A DNA stretch of 64,000 nucleotides, taken from Humulus lupulus. Taxonomy: Eukaryota; Streptophyta; Magnoliopsida; Rosales; Cannabaceae. Position numbers and translations under genes: made by a program. Of this stretch, positions 35,482 to 48,056 are shown piece by piece. The stretch spans positions 186,656,214-186,720,213 of the forward strand of contig NC_084795.1 in assembly GCF_963169125.1 (NCBI RefSeq), given 5' to 3'. The notes below the pieces were generated by a model that made no database searches, was not told the origin of the DNA, and worked only from the letters and a program-made list of their open reading frames with translations. Each line of letters opens with the position of its first letter. Within the stretch, counting starts at the first letter, position 1.

Positions 35482-37322
35482 ATGGTTACCACTCGAAGGA
35501 ATGTACCAGACAATACCACCCTCCACGTCGCAGCTGATGGAAGAGAAACCAATCACATGCCGTCGTAAGACCACCCTGACGAAGTGGAGGACTACAACAA
35601 AAATGCCGAGTATGATGGCATGGATGACGGGGGCGACGATGAATACTATGAAGGACAATATCCTCATCCCATGGATGCAGAGGAGACACCAGAAGTGGTG
35701 ATGCTCTGTGACCATGTGGCCACTTAGCAGCCGAAGATCGACACCAAAGAGGGAAATATCACCGCCCAGTAAGAGATGGTTAATGCCATGAGGGCTACTC
35801 TGGCAGCCCATGGGCTACGAATGGACCCCATGGAGAAGTACCATACGGTCAGCTATATGGTGTGCTCCTTATGCCCCCAGCTAGAATGCCACCTGTCACT
35901 CCAGCCGGTGTGCCTTCAGAGCACCCGGTTGAGTTGACGCGAGATCCGCCAAAAGAAAGGCCCATCTGAACTTAGGGACAATCTCAACACTCAAAAGAGA
36001 GATTATCCGGCATAAAGCGCTAACAAGGACCGCGACCCACTCCGCCCAAAATTAGAGAGCTTGAAAAGGATCATGTTCAGAATGGCCTGACGACAGGGCC
36101 ACAACTCTGACTCTAATAATGAAGATGGGGAGTCGTGTGCTCCTCACATAGTGGAAGCCCCTTTTCCAGAGAGCTTCAAGATGCCTCCCATCACATCTTA
36201 TGATGGCGGCACAGACCCCACCAACCACCGATCAAAGTTCAATAGACTATTGTCGGTGCGTCACGTCTCTGAGGACGCCAAGTGTCACGTGTTCCCGACA
36301 ACTTTAATGAGACCAGCAGATGAGTAGTTCAAGAAACACAGGCCGGGATCAGTCATGGCACCAACTATCATCTTCTTTTCAGAGACAGTTTATAGTAGCT
36401 TAGAAGGTAAGCTTCGAGGTCAATGCTTTCGCCAATATATAACAAGGGTCCTTCGAGACCCTCAAAGGGTATATTAAACGCTTCAAAGAGGAAGCTGCGA
36501 ATGCCAATAGGTCAACGATGGCCAACAATTGATGGCATTGCAGGCCTTCATCTACGTGGGGTCCCCATTATGGGATGACCTCCAGCGGGGAGGCTGCCGA
36601 CGCCTCGACCACTTCATCCATCGAGCAAAAGAATATATTAGCTGGGAGGATGCCCAGATTGGAGCATTTGGGGGTCCCGTAACCTTTCCGGCTCTGACAG
36701 TGCCTGGCCCCATTGCATCAGAGATCTAGTATTCACCTTACGCTCCGTTCCAACCATGTTTGGGGGGAGTCCAATCCAATTTGAGTGTCCCGTAAACTGG
36801 TTTTAGAGTCTTGCCGACCGCTGGTTTTAGTGCGGCTTCGACGGGATACGAAGCGGCGCCTGCTGGGTACAGTTTTATTCAGCCTACATTCAGTGCTGGA
36901 GTTATTGCTCCATTGTAGTCTATCACACCCAGTCGGACCCCAACAACAGTAGATGCGTGGGCAAGGGCAAGGGCAAGGGCAGAAAGCCTAAGGTAAATCG
37001 GATCGCGCAGGGTAAACAGGGAACTACCCCTGGCGAGAAGTATGTCTCATACTACTCAGAGTGCACTGATTTTGTGGACTCCTGGGAGAACATCTTTGTG
37101 GCCACGGAGCAACATTTACATTACGGAAAGCCACAACCCATCTGGTGGGATAGGGAGAGGCGAGATCCTGGTAAGTTTTGTCATTTTCATAACGATATAG
37201 GACACCACACCAATGAGTGTTGCTAGCTCAAGGATGAGATTGAGAAGCTCATCAAGTTGGGACACCACCACCAATACGCTCAAAGTGGGCCTCACCAAGC
37301 TCTGGCCCAAGCAGTAGGATGA
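35482..37322 (+). pseudogene. gypsy element D gag remnant
   Basis: It starts ATG 35482 (MVTTRRN, like MVTTRSR of element C). An acidic region follows, then the capsid-type core at about 36160-36680 (FKMPPITSYDGGTDPTNH; KCHVFPTTLMRP; PLWDDLQRG), a Lys/Gly linker (36957), and a zinc knuckle FCHFHNDIGHHTNECC near 37180-37225. Multiple in-frame stops and frame changes. The coding sequence breaks off at about 37322: protease, pol and the 3' LTR are absent, so this is a truncated 5' piece. Confidence 0.78.
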
Positions 37323-37325
37323 TCG

Positions 37326-37821
37326 TGAAAATATGTATATACGCAAGTGCATGCAATCGATTAAAGTAATATATGATATGTAAAGTATCGTTCCCTCGAA
37401 GACTATCTTCCAAGTACCACTAATTGTTCTTTAAATTTCTATTTGGCAACTAAGAATTTGATTTTTAAAATTAATTTTAAATTTGAAAATAACTTTAAAC
37501 AAAAACAACTAAATAAAAGATTTAAATCACTATGCAAAATACATAGGGTGTTAGTTTCATCAACTTTTCATTCTACTAATTTTATTGATCAATTCTAGAT
37601 TTCTTGCTTCCTATTTTAATAGCAGGTTAACATAAATCGATTCCAATTCTTTTTCAAGATATAAGATCTCAGTCTATATGCAGGTTTTCTACATCTCTGT
37701 GATAAACTTAAACATATAGAAGGCATTAAGGATGGAAACCTAATTACTACATAAGCCATACATGTACTTTAATCCAATATGCAACCTATGTCTATATAAT
37801 GATAGCATATTCAATTCTCAT
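37326..37821. other. AT-rich flank left of element B
   Basis: No gene recognised. It contains the phrase aaagtatcgttccctcgaag, which suggests an unclassified plant repeat. It continues after element B at 49484-49642; the target duplication CTCAT is at 37817-37821. Confidence 0.5.
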
Positions 37822-38411
37822 TGTTATCCAATAAATTAGCATTTGTGACGTGGCGAATAATCTCTTGACACGTGCCTGACACCTGGAGCGTCTGCTAGAG
37901 TATCGACCATGAGACACACCAGAAGCAGGACATACCTGTTTTTACCACGACCAGACTGGTCGGTGGTTCCGCTGGCAAAACAACATTTATGGAAAGATCT
38001 TATGTATCCCGAATTTATTTCATGCAATCTTCTGAATATCCCATGATTCAAGGGATAATATCTGTAACAATATTGGGCAACTCCCCATGGGCCTATAAAA
38101 AGCAAGAGATGGCTCATGGGAAGGGACCCTTTGGGCAGCTAAAAAACCATAGGAATATAGAAATTATCTGTGAAAACGAGGATTGTTTATGAGGAGTGTT
38201 GAAACTCATTGAGCCCAAGCTCTCTGATCACACTTTTGTTCCCATATCAATATCATTCTAAGTGGATGTAGGTCATTACCAGATTCTGGGGCCGAACCAC
38301 TATAAATTACTGTGTTTTCTTTACTTTTGTCATTACGTTATTATCTATACATATTCGCCTATATCATTCATATTTTGACTCCGTGTCAGTTGGCTAAAAC
38401 GAGGGTCAACA
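37822..38411 (+). repeat. element B 5' LTR, 590 bp
   Basis: TGTTATCCAATAAATTAGC to GGGTCAACA. A TATAAAAA box at 38094-38101 probably marks the element promoter. It differs from the 3' LTR only at 37938 (G, against A at 49010) and 38011 (G, against A at 49083). Confidence 0.95.
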
Positions 38412-38432
38412 TTCTGGTGCTTTCATTGAGAG
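38412..38432 (+). promoter_or_regulatory. primer-binding-site region, element B
   Basis: TTCTGGTGCTTTCATTGAGAG follows the 5' LTR directly. The tRNA is not identified. Confidence 0.6.
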
Positions 38433-38459
38433 GGCGACTCATCATTGTTGATAAAACTA

Positions 38460-40394
38460 ATGGCGAAAGCAGGGAAGAAAGCTGCTCAGACTGCCGCTGC
38501 ACCGTCGAACCCGCCACCTCCTCCTCCCCCAGCAAGCATGGCGGAAGATGAACCGCAACTAGATTTTGAAGAGGAGGAAATGGACGATGCGACTTTGAGG
38601 AGCACCGTGGGCACGTTGCAGGAAGAGCTGGCAAGTCTGAGAGCCAATCAAGAGACTGCCGTAGAAGCTATGGCGAGGCAACAGCAGGAACTTGATCGTC
38701 AGAGGGCGGAGTTGAGCAAGAGATAGGCGGAGGTGGATCGCCGCCAGACTGAGGCCATGGCAGCCCTTGAAGCGGCCTTGCTGTTGGCCAGAAATCAGGC
38801 CGCGCCTGCCTCGCAGCCTAATCAACCTGAAACTGGGCCACCCCAGGGAGGTCCCAATCCTAGCCCACCAGTCCATCCTTCAAGTCCGCAAAGGCCTGAA
38901 CAGCCCTAGATGCCCCATGACGACGTCCCACTGGACCCCGAGGCAGATCCACCATCCCACGCTGCTCGAGGTAATCCCCCGCAGCAAAGGCAGAATAGGG
39001 CCGAGCGACAGCCTCGTAGTCCTAGACGCCGCGAGAATGATGGGCCACACCAAGCGAACAGGGGTCACTACCCTCCTAGTAACAGGAGAGACTCGGAGTT
39101 AGGCTCTGCGGTCCATGGACCCCAGCAGCATGATAATGCACGGGGACATCGCGACCAGCGCAGGCCACCCCCTAACGCTCGAGGTGTTTCTGCCAGAGAC
39201 GGGAATAGAGGGAACGACCAGTCTTACCATAGCCAGTCAAAGTTCAAAGATGGCCACGGCTACAACGAGGCTGACTCAGGCAAGAACAATGCTGATGGGA
39301 GGAACGGAAATAAAGGTAGGAGCAGGAGCCAAATACCTCAAGATGATCAGCCAAATAGACAAGATGCTGGGGGGCAACCCCGGCAAAATAATGTCTTCAA
39401 CCGGCTCGGAGGTAGCGAGCAACGGAGAAGAGAGGAAGATCTAAGAGACATACTCAATGATCGTCGAGAGAAGCATGGTGAGAACATCCCCCCAGCAGCG
39501 GAGAACGTAGCTATTCCTACTGCCTTGCAAGCCCAGATAGACGCACAAAATCAGGCTGTGCAACAATTGGTCGGAGGAAGAACCTCTTATATTGACCACG
39601 ATAGAAGAAAGGGCACTCCATTTATCCAAAGAATAGCCAACGCAGAGACTCCCGGCAAGTTCAAGATGCCCACGCTCCCGAACTTTGATGGATATGGAGA
39701 TCCCGTCTCGCATGTGAATAAGTTTGAAATCCAGATGGACATTCAGAAGGTATCCGAAGACGCTCGGTGCAGGATCTTTCCTGCAACACTTTCTGAAGCC
39801 GCGCAGGAATGGTTCTTTAAGTTCCCACCTGCAAGCATAGTTTCCTGGGAAATGTTCGTAAGGGAGTTCTACGGACAGTTCTACGCAGGTCGTGTCCACC
39901 CGACCGAAGAAAATCAACTGGTTGAGATCCGCCAGCAAGATGGAGAATCGCTAAAAGATTACATCCAGCGCTTTATGCGAGCGGCAGCCGGAGCAAAGAC
40001 AGTCGGGGACGAAGGAAAGATGATGGCTATAACTGCGGGAGTGAGACGCCGCTCGCCCCTGTGGAAAAGTCTTCGTAAGGATGGGGTCAGAACAACCCAG
40101 GAATTCTTGGACCGAGCTGATCGATATATCAAACTCGAAGAAGCCATTGCCGATGATGGAAAATCCTCGAACAAAGGCAAGAAGGCTGCCGAACCCGCCA
40201 AAGCCGCCAATGGCACTAAACCAAATGGCAACGGCAAGGGCAATGGAAACGGCAACAGTAATGGCAAGAATGGTGGGAAACGGCAACACAATGAGCCTTC
40301 CACCTCCGACAATAAGCGAGCTAAGAGTAATCGTTATGAACCTAGGTTCACTAACTACACTGCCCTCGTTGAGTCTCGAGGAGAGGTATACTAG
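38460..40394 (+). pseudogene. element B gag, three in-frame stops
   Basis: ATG 38460 (MAKAGKK) is chosen because element A starts its gag the same way; another ATG lies 15 bases upstream. A Pro-rich and acidic stretch is followed by a predicted coiled coil (38590-38760), a basic Arg/Gly/Asn-rich stretch, and the retrotransposon gag core at about 39660-40140 (FKMPTLPNFDGYGDPVSHV; RIFPATLSEAAQEWFF; REFYGQFY; LKDYIQRFMRAA). An Asn/Gly/Lys linker follows. Stops: TAG 38724-38726, TAG 38907-38909 and TAG 40392-40394, all in the same frame as the rest of the polyprotein. Gag builds the virus-like particle. As it stands this frame would yield only fragments. Confidence 0.88.
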
Positions 40395-41396
40395 GCCACA
40401 AGCTCTAGCGTGCCCTACAAGAAGCCTGGGCCCATTCGAAAAGACATTTCGAAAAGAGACACTACCAAATTCTGTCGTTATCATAACGACTATGGACATG
40501 ACACTAATGAATGCAACCAGCTAAAAGATGAAATCGAGTTCCTCATTAGACAAGGACACTTGAAAAGGTACGTACGGGCCTCGGGAACTTCCCAACGAGA
40601 AGCTCCAGGTGGCAACGAGCAGACGTCCACACGCCAACGCTCGCCACCATTACAGCCTGCCCCCGTAGCCGGAACACTTTTAACCATCTGTGGAGGCCCA
40701 CACCTCGCTGGGAATAGCGGAAAGGCTAGAGAACGATATGCTCGAACTCTGCGCCACGACCAGGACATCGAGATGATGATTGTGGAGGACCGAGCGCCGA
40801 AAAAGGCCCGCTCAGAGGAGTGCGGGATAACCTTTTCTGAAGGCGATGCCCAACACGTCCGGTTCCCACATTCCGATCCGCTGGTCGTAGATATCCAAAT
40901 GGCCAATATGATGGTAAAAAGAATACTGGTCGATACAGGAAGTTCAGTAAACATCCTCTATAAATCAACGCTGGAACGCATGAAGCTGTCCGTGAAGGAC
41001 TTGGAGCCCTGCAATCAAACCATATACGGCTTCTCTGGAGAAGGACTCGTTCCAGCCGGAATGATCAAACTCCCAGTGACAACGGGTACATCGCACTCTT
41101 CAAGGACATTACTCGCCACTTTTGTAGTGGTCGATTGTCCTTCAGCGTATAACGCCGTTATTGGAAGACCCATACTGGTTGAACTGAGGGCCGTCATCTC
41201 CATGTGGCACCTAGCCATGAAATTCCCAACGAACGCAGGGGTAGGATGCGTTTTGGGAAACCAAAGGGAAGCCAGGGAGTGCTATAACGCCTCGATCACA
41301 AAGGCAAAAAGTGGAACATCTAGGAGCGCTACCCCAGAACGATTGCAGATGACGGAAGACAGCAAAACCCAATCAGGTGGAAAAGTCACCAAATAG
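40395..41396 (+). pseudogene. element B nucleocapsid knuckle and aspartic protease
   Basis: Same frame as gag. The zinc-knuckle-like CRYHNDYGHDTNEC lies at 40473-40514. The protease active site LVDTGSSVNIL has its Asp codon at 40932-40934, and VVDCPSAYNAVIGRPI follows (about 41130-41175). The protease matures the polyprotein inside the particle. The segment ends with in-frame TAG (41394-41396), only 27 bases before the next open stretch in the same frame, so the stop is a point lesion rather than a gene border. The catalytic triplet itself is intact. Confidence 0.88.
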
Positions 41397-42824
41397 GGTG
41401 TTGCCCAAAGTGAGGATATAGATTTGGATCCTCGCTTTGGGGATTTTGAAGAAAATGTTGGGCCCGTCGAGGACCTAGAGGAGGTCCATCTCGATGAAAG
41501 AGACCCGACTCGAATCGTAAAGATTGGGAAGAATTTAGAACCTACTGCGAAACAAGCGCTGGTGGAATTCTTGCAAGGGAACCAGGGGGTTTTCGCCTGG
41601 TCACATAAAGCCATGGTCGGAATAGATCCTGCGGTGATCAGCCATGTCCTGAACATAGACAAAGTCTTTCCACCGGTGCAACAAAAAAGAAGGCTGCTCG
41701 ATAAAGACAGGTCAAGAGCCTTGAAAGAAGAAGTCGAAAGACTTAAAGAAAATGGGTTCATCAGGGTGGCGTTTTATCCATCATGGGTCTCCAATCCGGT
41801 GTTTGTCCCCAAGCCTAACGGCAAATGGCGGACCTGTGTGGATTTTACAGACCTCAATAAGGCATGCCCAAAAGACTGCTTCCCACTCCCGAGGATCGAC
41901 CAGCTAGTCGATGCAACCGCTGGGCATGAGACCCTTTCGTTCATGGATGCGTATTCAGGCTACAATCAGATCAGCATGCATCCCCCTGATGAGGATCATA
42001 CCAGCTTTCGGACCGATACGGGCTTATATTGTTACAAAGTAATGCCCTTTGGACTGAAGAACGCAGGTGCAACTTACCAGCGATTGGTCAACCACATGTT
42101 CAAGGAGCTGATCGGGGTAAGCATGGAAGTATACGTGGATGACATGCTGGTAAAGTCCAAGAAGGCTGAAGGACATGTGAAGGATTTGCAAAGGTGCTTT
42201 GATGTGTTAAATAAGTACCATATGAAGTTGAATCCCCTCAAATGTTCCTTCGGAGTCGGGTCAGGAAAGTTTTTGGGATTTATAGTGAATTCAAGGGGAA
42301 TCGAGGCCAACCCCGACAAGATAAAAGCCCTGATCGATATGAAGTCGCCAGAAAAGATCAAGGATGTCCAAAGCCTGACCGGAAGGATAGCTGCCCTTAG
42401 TAGATTCATCTCAAAATCAACTGACAAGTGCGTTCCATTCTTCAATCTACTTAGGGGAAACAAAAAGTTTGAATGGACGGAAGACTGCGAGCAAGCATTC
42501 CAGACAATAAAAGCTCACATGTCGCAACCTCCTGTCCTATCAAAACCAATGGAAGGAGAGACTTTGTACATTTATCTGGCAATTACCGAAGTTGCTGCTA
42601 GTGCGGTACTGATACGGGAAGAAGAAGGCGTGCAGAAAGCTGTTTACTACGTCAGCAAAAGGCTGATCGGTGCAGAATTAAAATACCCACCGATCGAAAA
42701 ATTAGCGTATTGCCTAATTCTAGTTTCCCGAAAGTTGCGACCGTACTTCCAAGCCCATCCTATCACGGTTTTGACGGACCAGCCCCTTCGGCAGGTCCTC
42801 CAAAAACCTGAGGCGGCTGGATGA
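41397..42824 (+). pseudogene. element B reverse transcriptase
   Basis: The RT domain is complete by motif: KEEVERLKENGFI, NPVFVPKPNGKWRTCVDF, FPLPRIDQLVDATAGHE, MDAYSGYNQISMHPPDEDH, MPFGLKNAGATYQRL, and the catalytic YVDD (42132-42143) followed by KCSFGVGSGKFLGFIV. The connection region with TDQPLRQVLQKPEAAG ends at TGA 42822-42824, where related elements A and C have an Arg codon. The enzyme would copy element RNA. The active-site residues are present, but the stop removes RNase H and integrase. Confidence 0.92.
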
Positions 42825-43838
42825 CTGTTAAAATGGGCGGTCGAATTAGGACAGTTCGACGTGACTTATTCACCGCGAGCAGCAATAAAAGGGCAAGCCT
42901 TAGCCGATTTTATTGCGGAGTTCACCGAACTCCCCAGCAACGAGTTGTGCGAGAAACCTGAGGCGCCCATGCCTCAAGACAAGACTCCTTCGTGGAAACT
43001 ATTCACAGATGGATCATCTAATGAATCTCACGCTGGAGCAGGAGTGATATTGATAACGCCCGATGGGCATCGATTTCACTGCGCAATCAGGTTTGATTTC
43101 GCAGCATCAAACAATGAAGCGGAATACGAAGCACTCCTCGCTGGACTGAAAATGGCCAGGGAGATGAACATAAAAGCGCTCGATATTTTCAGCGACTCTC
43201 AGCTGGTCGTAAACCAAGTCCTGGGAGAATATCAAGCACGAGGGTTAAAAATGATGGCCTACCTTAATAAAGCAAAAGATTTGCTAGCACAGTTTACAAA
43301 ATACACCCTCCAGCAAATTCCGCGAGACCAAAATTCGAATGCAGACGCCTTGGCCAAACTTGCAAGTGCCAAAGACGCTGACACCTTGAACATAGTCCCA
43401 GTAGAGAGATTAAGTGAACCAAGCATTGATGCAGCCGAAGCCAGCATGGAAATTCGAGTAGAAGATACATGGATGGCACCTTACCTGGAGTATCTGACAA
43501 ATGGGACATTGCCAGTAGATAGAAACAAAGCCAGAACTCTGCAAAGACAAGCTGCTAGGTACATACTGCTCGACGGTGTTATGTACCGAAGAGGATATTC
43601 AATGCCACTGCTCAGGTGCATTACATCAGAAAAAGCTAAGGAACTCATGAAAGAGGTGCATGAAGGCTTCTGCGGAGATCACGCTGGGGGGCAGAGTTTG
43701 GCGAAAAAAATTCTTCGACAAGGCTATTTTTGGCCAACGATGAACGAGGATTCAATGGAGTACGTACGAAGGTGTGATAAATGTCAGAGGTTCTCCAAAA
43801 TCCCACGAGCAACTCCAAACGAGCTAAAGCAGATGTAA
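42825..43838 (+). pseudogene. element B RNase H and integrase zinc-binding region
   Basis: Same frame as RT. RNase H motifs: FTDGSSNES (Asp at 43008), NNEAEYEALLAG and FSDSQLVVNQ, followed by the DQNSNADALAKLA tail. The integrase N-terminal HHCC region is at about 43655-43795: HEGFCGDHAGG and then CDKCQRF. TAA at 43836-43838 interrupts the frame just before the integrase core. In element C, IS stands at the matching place. Confidence 0.9.
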
Positions 43839-44705
43839 AGCCCGTGGCCTTTCGCAATATGGGGAATAGATTTAATTGGATCACTACCGACAGGAAAAGG
43901 AGGAGTGAAGTACGCAGTTGTGGTAGTCGATTACTTTACAAAATGGGTCGAAGCTGAACCACTCGCAACCATAACGACCAAGAAAGTTCTCGACTTTGTC
44001 ATCAACAACATTGTGTGCCGGTATGGATTGCCCAGAAAGATAGTTTCAGACAACGGAACCCAATTTGACAGCGACCTGTTCACCGATTTCTGCGAAAGGC
44101 ATGGGGTAATCAAGAGCTTTTCTTCAGTCGCACACCCCCAAGCGAATGGGCAAGTCGAAGCTGTAAACAAAACCCTCAAGGACACCCTGAAGAAAAGACT
44201 TGAAGAAGCGAAAGGAGCATGGCCAGAACAACTACCGGAAGTCCTCTGGTCATATAGAACATCACATCGAACAGCCACAGGGCGTACCCCATTTTCCTTA
44301 GCCTATGGGTATGAGGCCATGATACCCGTCGAGATAGATCCCCCCTCACATCGGCGTTTAACGTATGATCAAGAGAAAAACAGCCAGCTAATACTGGAGT
44401 CCTTAGACTCAATTGATGAGATACGAGAAAAGTCTCAACTCCGAGTTGCTGCTTATCAACAAAAAGTCGCCCGGTACTTTAACTCCAAAGTTAAAGAAAG
44501 AAGATTCAACGTCGGAGACTTGGTGTTACGACGAGTCTTCTTGAATACCCGCGACCCCACTGCCGGCGTGCTCGGACCTAACTGGGAAGGACCTTACCAG
44601 ATTGAAGAAGTCCTTCACCCAGGCACCTACAAACTTGCACGCTTAAACGGAGATCTCGTTCCACGTTACTGGAATGGAGAACACCTGCGCAAGTATTATC
44701 AATAA
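43839..44705 (+). pseudogene. element B integrase core and C-terminus
   Basis: Same frame again. The DDE residues are visible in VVDYFTKWVEAEP (first Asp near 43929), VSDNGTQFDSDLF (near 44050) and NGQVEAVNKTLK (Glu near 44160). The C-terminal GPY-type module reads NWEGPYQIEEV (near 44580), and the protein ends GEHLRKYYQ at stop 44703-44705. Integrase inserts the cDNA into the host genome. The core residues are all present, so only the upstream stop at 43836 disables expression of this part. Confidence 0.92.
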
Positions 44706-45047
44706 ACAGCCCTTCTTAAAGGGCTGGCTTGTTCAAATTTTCCCATTAATTTTTACAAGTTTTGCAAAGAGGGTTAGCTACGAATATGGCTAACTGCTCG
44801 TATATGTAAGATTCTGTTTCAGAATCATTTGTAAAGACATGATTAGTCCATTTTTAATACGAAATTATAAGGGACTGTGCTCAGCCAGTCGTTCTTGCCA
44901 AACTTTGTGAATTTACATTTACAAGTATTTGTTCATTACGTGTGTTGTTTTGCTGTATTACAAGTATCATTTTTCCGCGCGAACAGTAATGTTCGAACAG
45001 GCCATGGTCAAGGCAAGTGACCAAGGACCTAAGAGCTCCTCGATCAC

Positions 45048-45059
45048 TTGGGGGGCATA
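45048..45059 (+). promoter_or_regulatory. internal polypurine motif of element B
   Basis: TTGGGGGGCATA lies 343 bases after the integrase stop and far from the 3' LTR. It is identical in A and C and resembles the terminal tract at 48881. Confidence 0.6.
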
Positions 45060-45404
45060 TAAGGCACATCGATAGCAAAGCATACTCTCAAGGTATGTAA
45101 ACACATGAACAAAATGAGTGAAAGCATGCTTCAAGTACTTAGAGTATTTTTTCAAAGTATTTTTTCAAAATATATGATGCCAAAGTACTATGCTAAGTTC
45201 GGTCATACGGACAAATGTTATAATAAGTAAAAATATTATAACACCAAGAGTTAAGCTTTTACACCGCAAGCATTGCTGCTTGGATGTAATTGTTCAAACA
45301 AAAAGATTTACTGCTCGTGCAGCAAAGTTTAAAAAGAAATTATTGTCTTTACATGGCGACCCGTGGGTCGCGTGTTTAAAAAGAAAGAAGAACAGCTAAA
45401 TAAA

Positions 45405-48050
45405 TTAAGAGGCATGGGGGGCAGGAGGATCCTGGGCAACGACCTGGTCAGTCTCTTCCTCGATGGTTTCTTCGTCCAAACCAACGACGCTTGGGGTTGC
45501 AGGAGTCGCAGCTCTCGCCTCCTCTTCAGCCAGTTGAGCAGCGCACCGAGCCAACTCTGCAACTCTAACCTCCTCTGAAAGGTAGCTAAAGTCAGCACCC
45601 CGGTTATGTTTCCAAAAGTTATAGAAACATCGGAGTGTCGCCCTCTTATACTTTTCCAGATTCTTGGAGTTGTCGAGCTCCGACTGCTGCAGCTTGCCCT
45701 CGAGAGCGGCAATAGTCTCGTCCTTAGACTTGACTACCCCCTCCAGATGCTTGATCTCGCGGAGATGAGTTTTGTTGTACGACCGATACTCTTCCCTCAG
45801 CTTAACCGCTGCATCTTTAGCAGCTTCAGCCGCAGACAGTTTGGTCACCGCTGCATCCCGCTCTTGGACCACCGTCCCCAACTCCTTAGCATGTTTGGCT
45901 TCAGCAGCCGAAAGCTCCTCAGCCGCCTTCACCTGATGTTTCTCGAGAACTTTAACCTCAATCTGCTCAAAGTAGGCCTGGGCTCGGGTACGAGCAGTAA
46001 TGGCAGAAAGTAAGGCCTGTAAACGAAAGAAAAAGAAGTCAAGACTCATCGCGAGAACTGAAAAAACAAAGACTCGAGAAACAAAGAAATACTTACGCTG
46101 GAGATCTCGTTCAGAGTCCTGTTCAGGATCTGATCGACTGGTAGCTCTACAGCTTGGATCATGGCAGCCCCAACACGCTCACCTCTGCCAATCCGTTCAA
46201 TTCGATCCTTAGCGGATCGAATGGTATGGCTCACGAGCCTGGCCTCATGAGCCTCTTCGCGAGAAAGATGCTCCCTAGCAGGCGCAGGTGGAGGATTGGA
46301 CCGAGCAGGGGTGTTTTGCTGTTCAGAAGGAGCTGGAGGAGGGGTAGGAGTTCGCCCAGTTGGCGCAGGACTTTGCCCAGTTGGAATGCCCTGAGGAAGG
46401 TCTTCTGATCGACTCTTCTTGGCTGAAGGGCCTCGACTGGTTTCACCAGTTCGTTTCTTTGACCTCCGTTGAAGTTGAGGGACTTCTTCTTCCTCTTCGG
46501 CCTGGTACATGTCAAAGATATTGGGAGTCGACATATCTGCATGAAAATAAACACAAAAGGTTAATAAGGGAAGAAAAAGGTGGAAAAGAGTAATACAACA
46601 GAAAGAAGATAATAAAGTGAATACCCGAGCTACAACTACTGGTCGCTATACTATTGACTCTATTAATCATATACTCATTTTCTGGCATGAAGAAGTTTGG
46701 CCCTAGATTTGGAGCATATGTAAAGTTGCCATCCCCGTCGAACATGTGACAGGGGATTGGCAGACTATTTAAAAGCGAAATAACGTTACCATTGTCATCA
46801 GAAGACTCTTCCAAGTCAACAACTGGTTCTTTTGGCCTTTTCTTTCCCCTTGCCTTGGAGAGCAGAAGGCCTTTCTGCAGAAGGGATGCCCGTGGGTTCC
46901 CTGATCGTAACTCCTGTTGGCCTCCTCCTTGGAGAGGGCACAGGAAATTGCTGCTCGGGGACCCCCCCAGCAGTGGGTTCGTCCGTTTCGGACCCTCTAT
47001 TGTCATGACGAGGAGCCAGAAGGCCAGACGACCTCAAATTCTTTTCTTGTGTCAAGGTCTTGACACATTTGGTAGCGGCAGACATCTTGGCCAGAGTGTC
47101 AGACCTCGACACCATGTCTGGTGTTGGGGTCGGGCGCAACCAGGGGCCTGAAAAACGAGTCGAGTTTGAGAAATGACGAAGAGAAATACTTTATGATAAA
47201 GTATCGACCAGGACAAAGACAAAATTGTACCTCCTCTCGCGAAGGCCAAGTTGTTGCTGGATATATCCGGAGTAAAGAAGTACTCCTTGTTGTAATGTCC
47301 CACGTTTGATATGTGGGTGGTGCCACTCAAAAACGTCCGGCCAGTTTCCTGATGGCAGAAGTGGAAAAAGCCCGTCCCGTTGTGTTGAGGATTGGACTTA
47401 AGATCAAAGAGGTAATTAACCTCATGAGGTGAAGGTTCTGGCCACTTGTTAAGTTTGTACAGGACATAGAGCGCAGCCAACATCCTATATCCATTAGGGG
47501 TTATTTGAAAGGGAGCGACGCCGAAATAATTGGCCACCCCCACAAAGAAAGGATGAAGAGGGAGATAAGCCCCCGCTTCAATGTGATACCGGGACCAGGC
47601 GCTGTTTTCCCCTCCTGGACGGTTAGCCCTCTGCTCCGCAGTAGGACGTGTAATGGTCACCCCCGTTAGGGGGTATTTTCTGAAGCAGTTCGCGACCATC
47701 CGAGGGGTCATCGAACTAGCTGGAGGAGTGTACCACTCGACATCAGGCGGATTGCGATGACGAGGACGAGCCCTAGTTTGGATATTGGGGTCAGGAGTAA
47801 GATTTTCTCGACCACTGGTCGAGGGAGCCCCCGCCTGCGAGTCAGGCTGAGCAGAAGGAGATGGGTTACTTTCAGATTCGGGCCTTTTCTTGCCAGAAGA
47901 TTTTGAACGGGCCATAGAAGGGTGCGGTCTGGAAGAGACTCGAGAGAAGGGTATCTGGTGGATGCGATCGGATATTTGTTCTTCTCCCTCGAGCAGTTGG
48001 GCAAGGAGGTCGTCGTCGATGGGTCTCTCACCTCCCCACAAATCTGGCAT
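45405..48050 (-). pseudogene. antisense accessory gene of element B (PF04195-like)
   Basis: Minus-strand gene converging on pol. Predicted coding exons: 48050-47231, 47147-46625 (phase 1), 46536-46097 (phase 1) and 46016-45405 (phase 0), all GT-AG. ATG 48050 follows the 5' UTR intron acceptor. Exon 1 has a basic Ser/Pro-rich start and the conserved domain (FRKYPLTGVTI, VANYFGVAPFQI, HEVNYLFDLKSN, GFFHFCHQETGRTF). Then come a Ser/acidic block, a Pro-rich segment, and a long coiled coil ending near FWKHNRGADFSYL and an acidic tail. One frame change near 46830-46855 in exon 2 (of the coding set) breaks an otherwise consistent model. The family occurs in antisense position in plant Tat elements; its role is unknown. 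Confidence 0.82.
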
Positions 48051-48056
48051 TAAAAT

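Noticed and set aside
38724..43838. programmed stop-codon readthrough as the reason for in-frame stops in element B
   Set aside because: Six stops are scattered inside domains and in places where relatives have Gln or Arg; a single gag/pol readthrough site would not explain them.
45405..48050. env-like gene of an endogenous retrovirus
   Set aside because: The gene is antisense to pol, has introns, no signal peptide or fusion-protein features, and matches the plant antisense ORF type instead.
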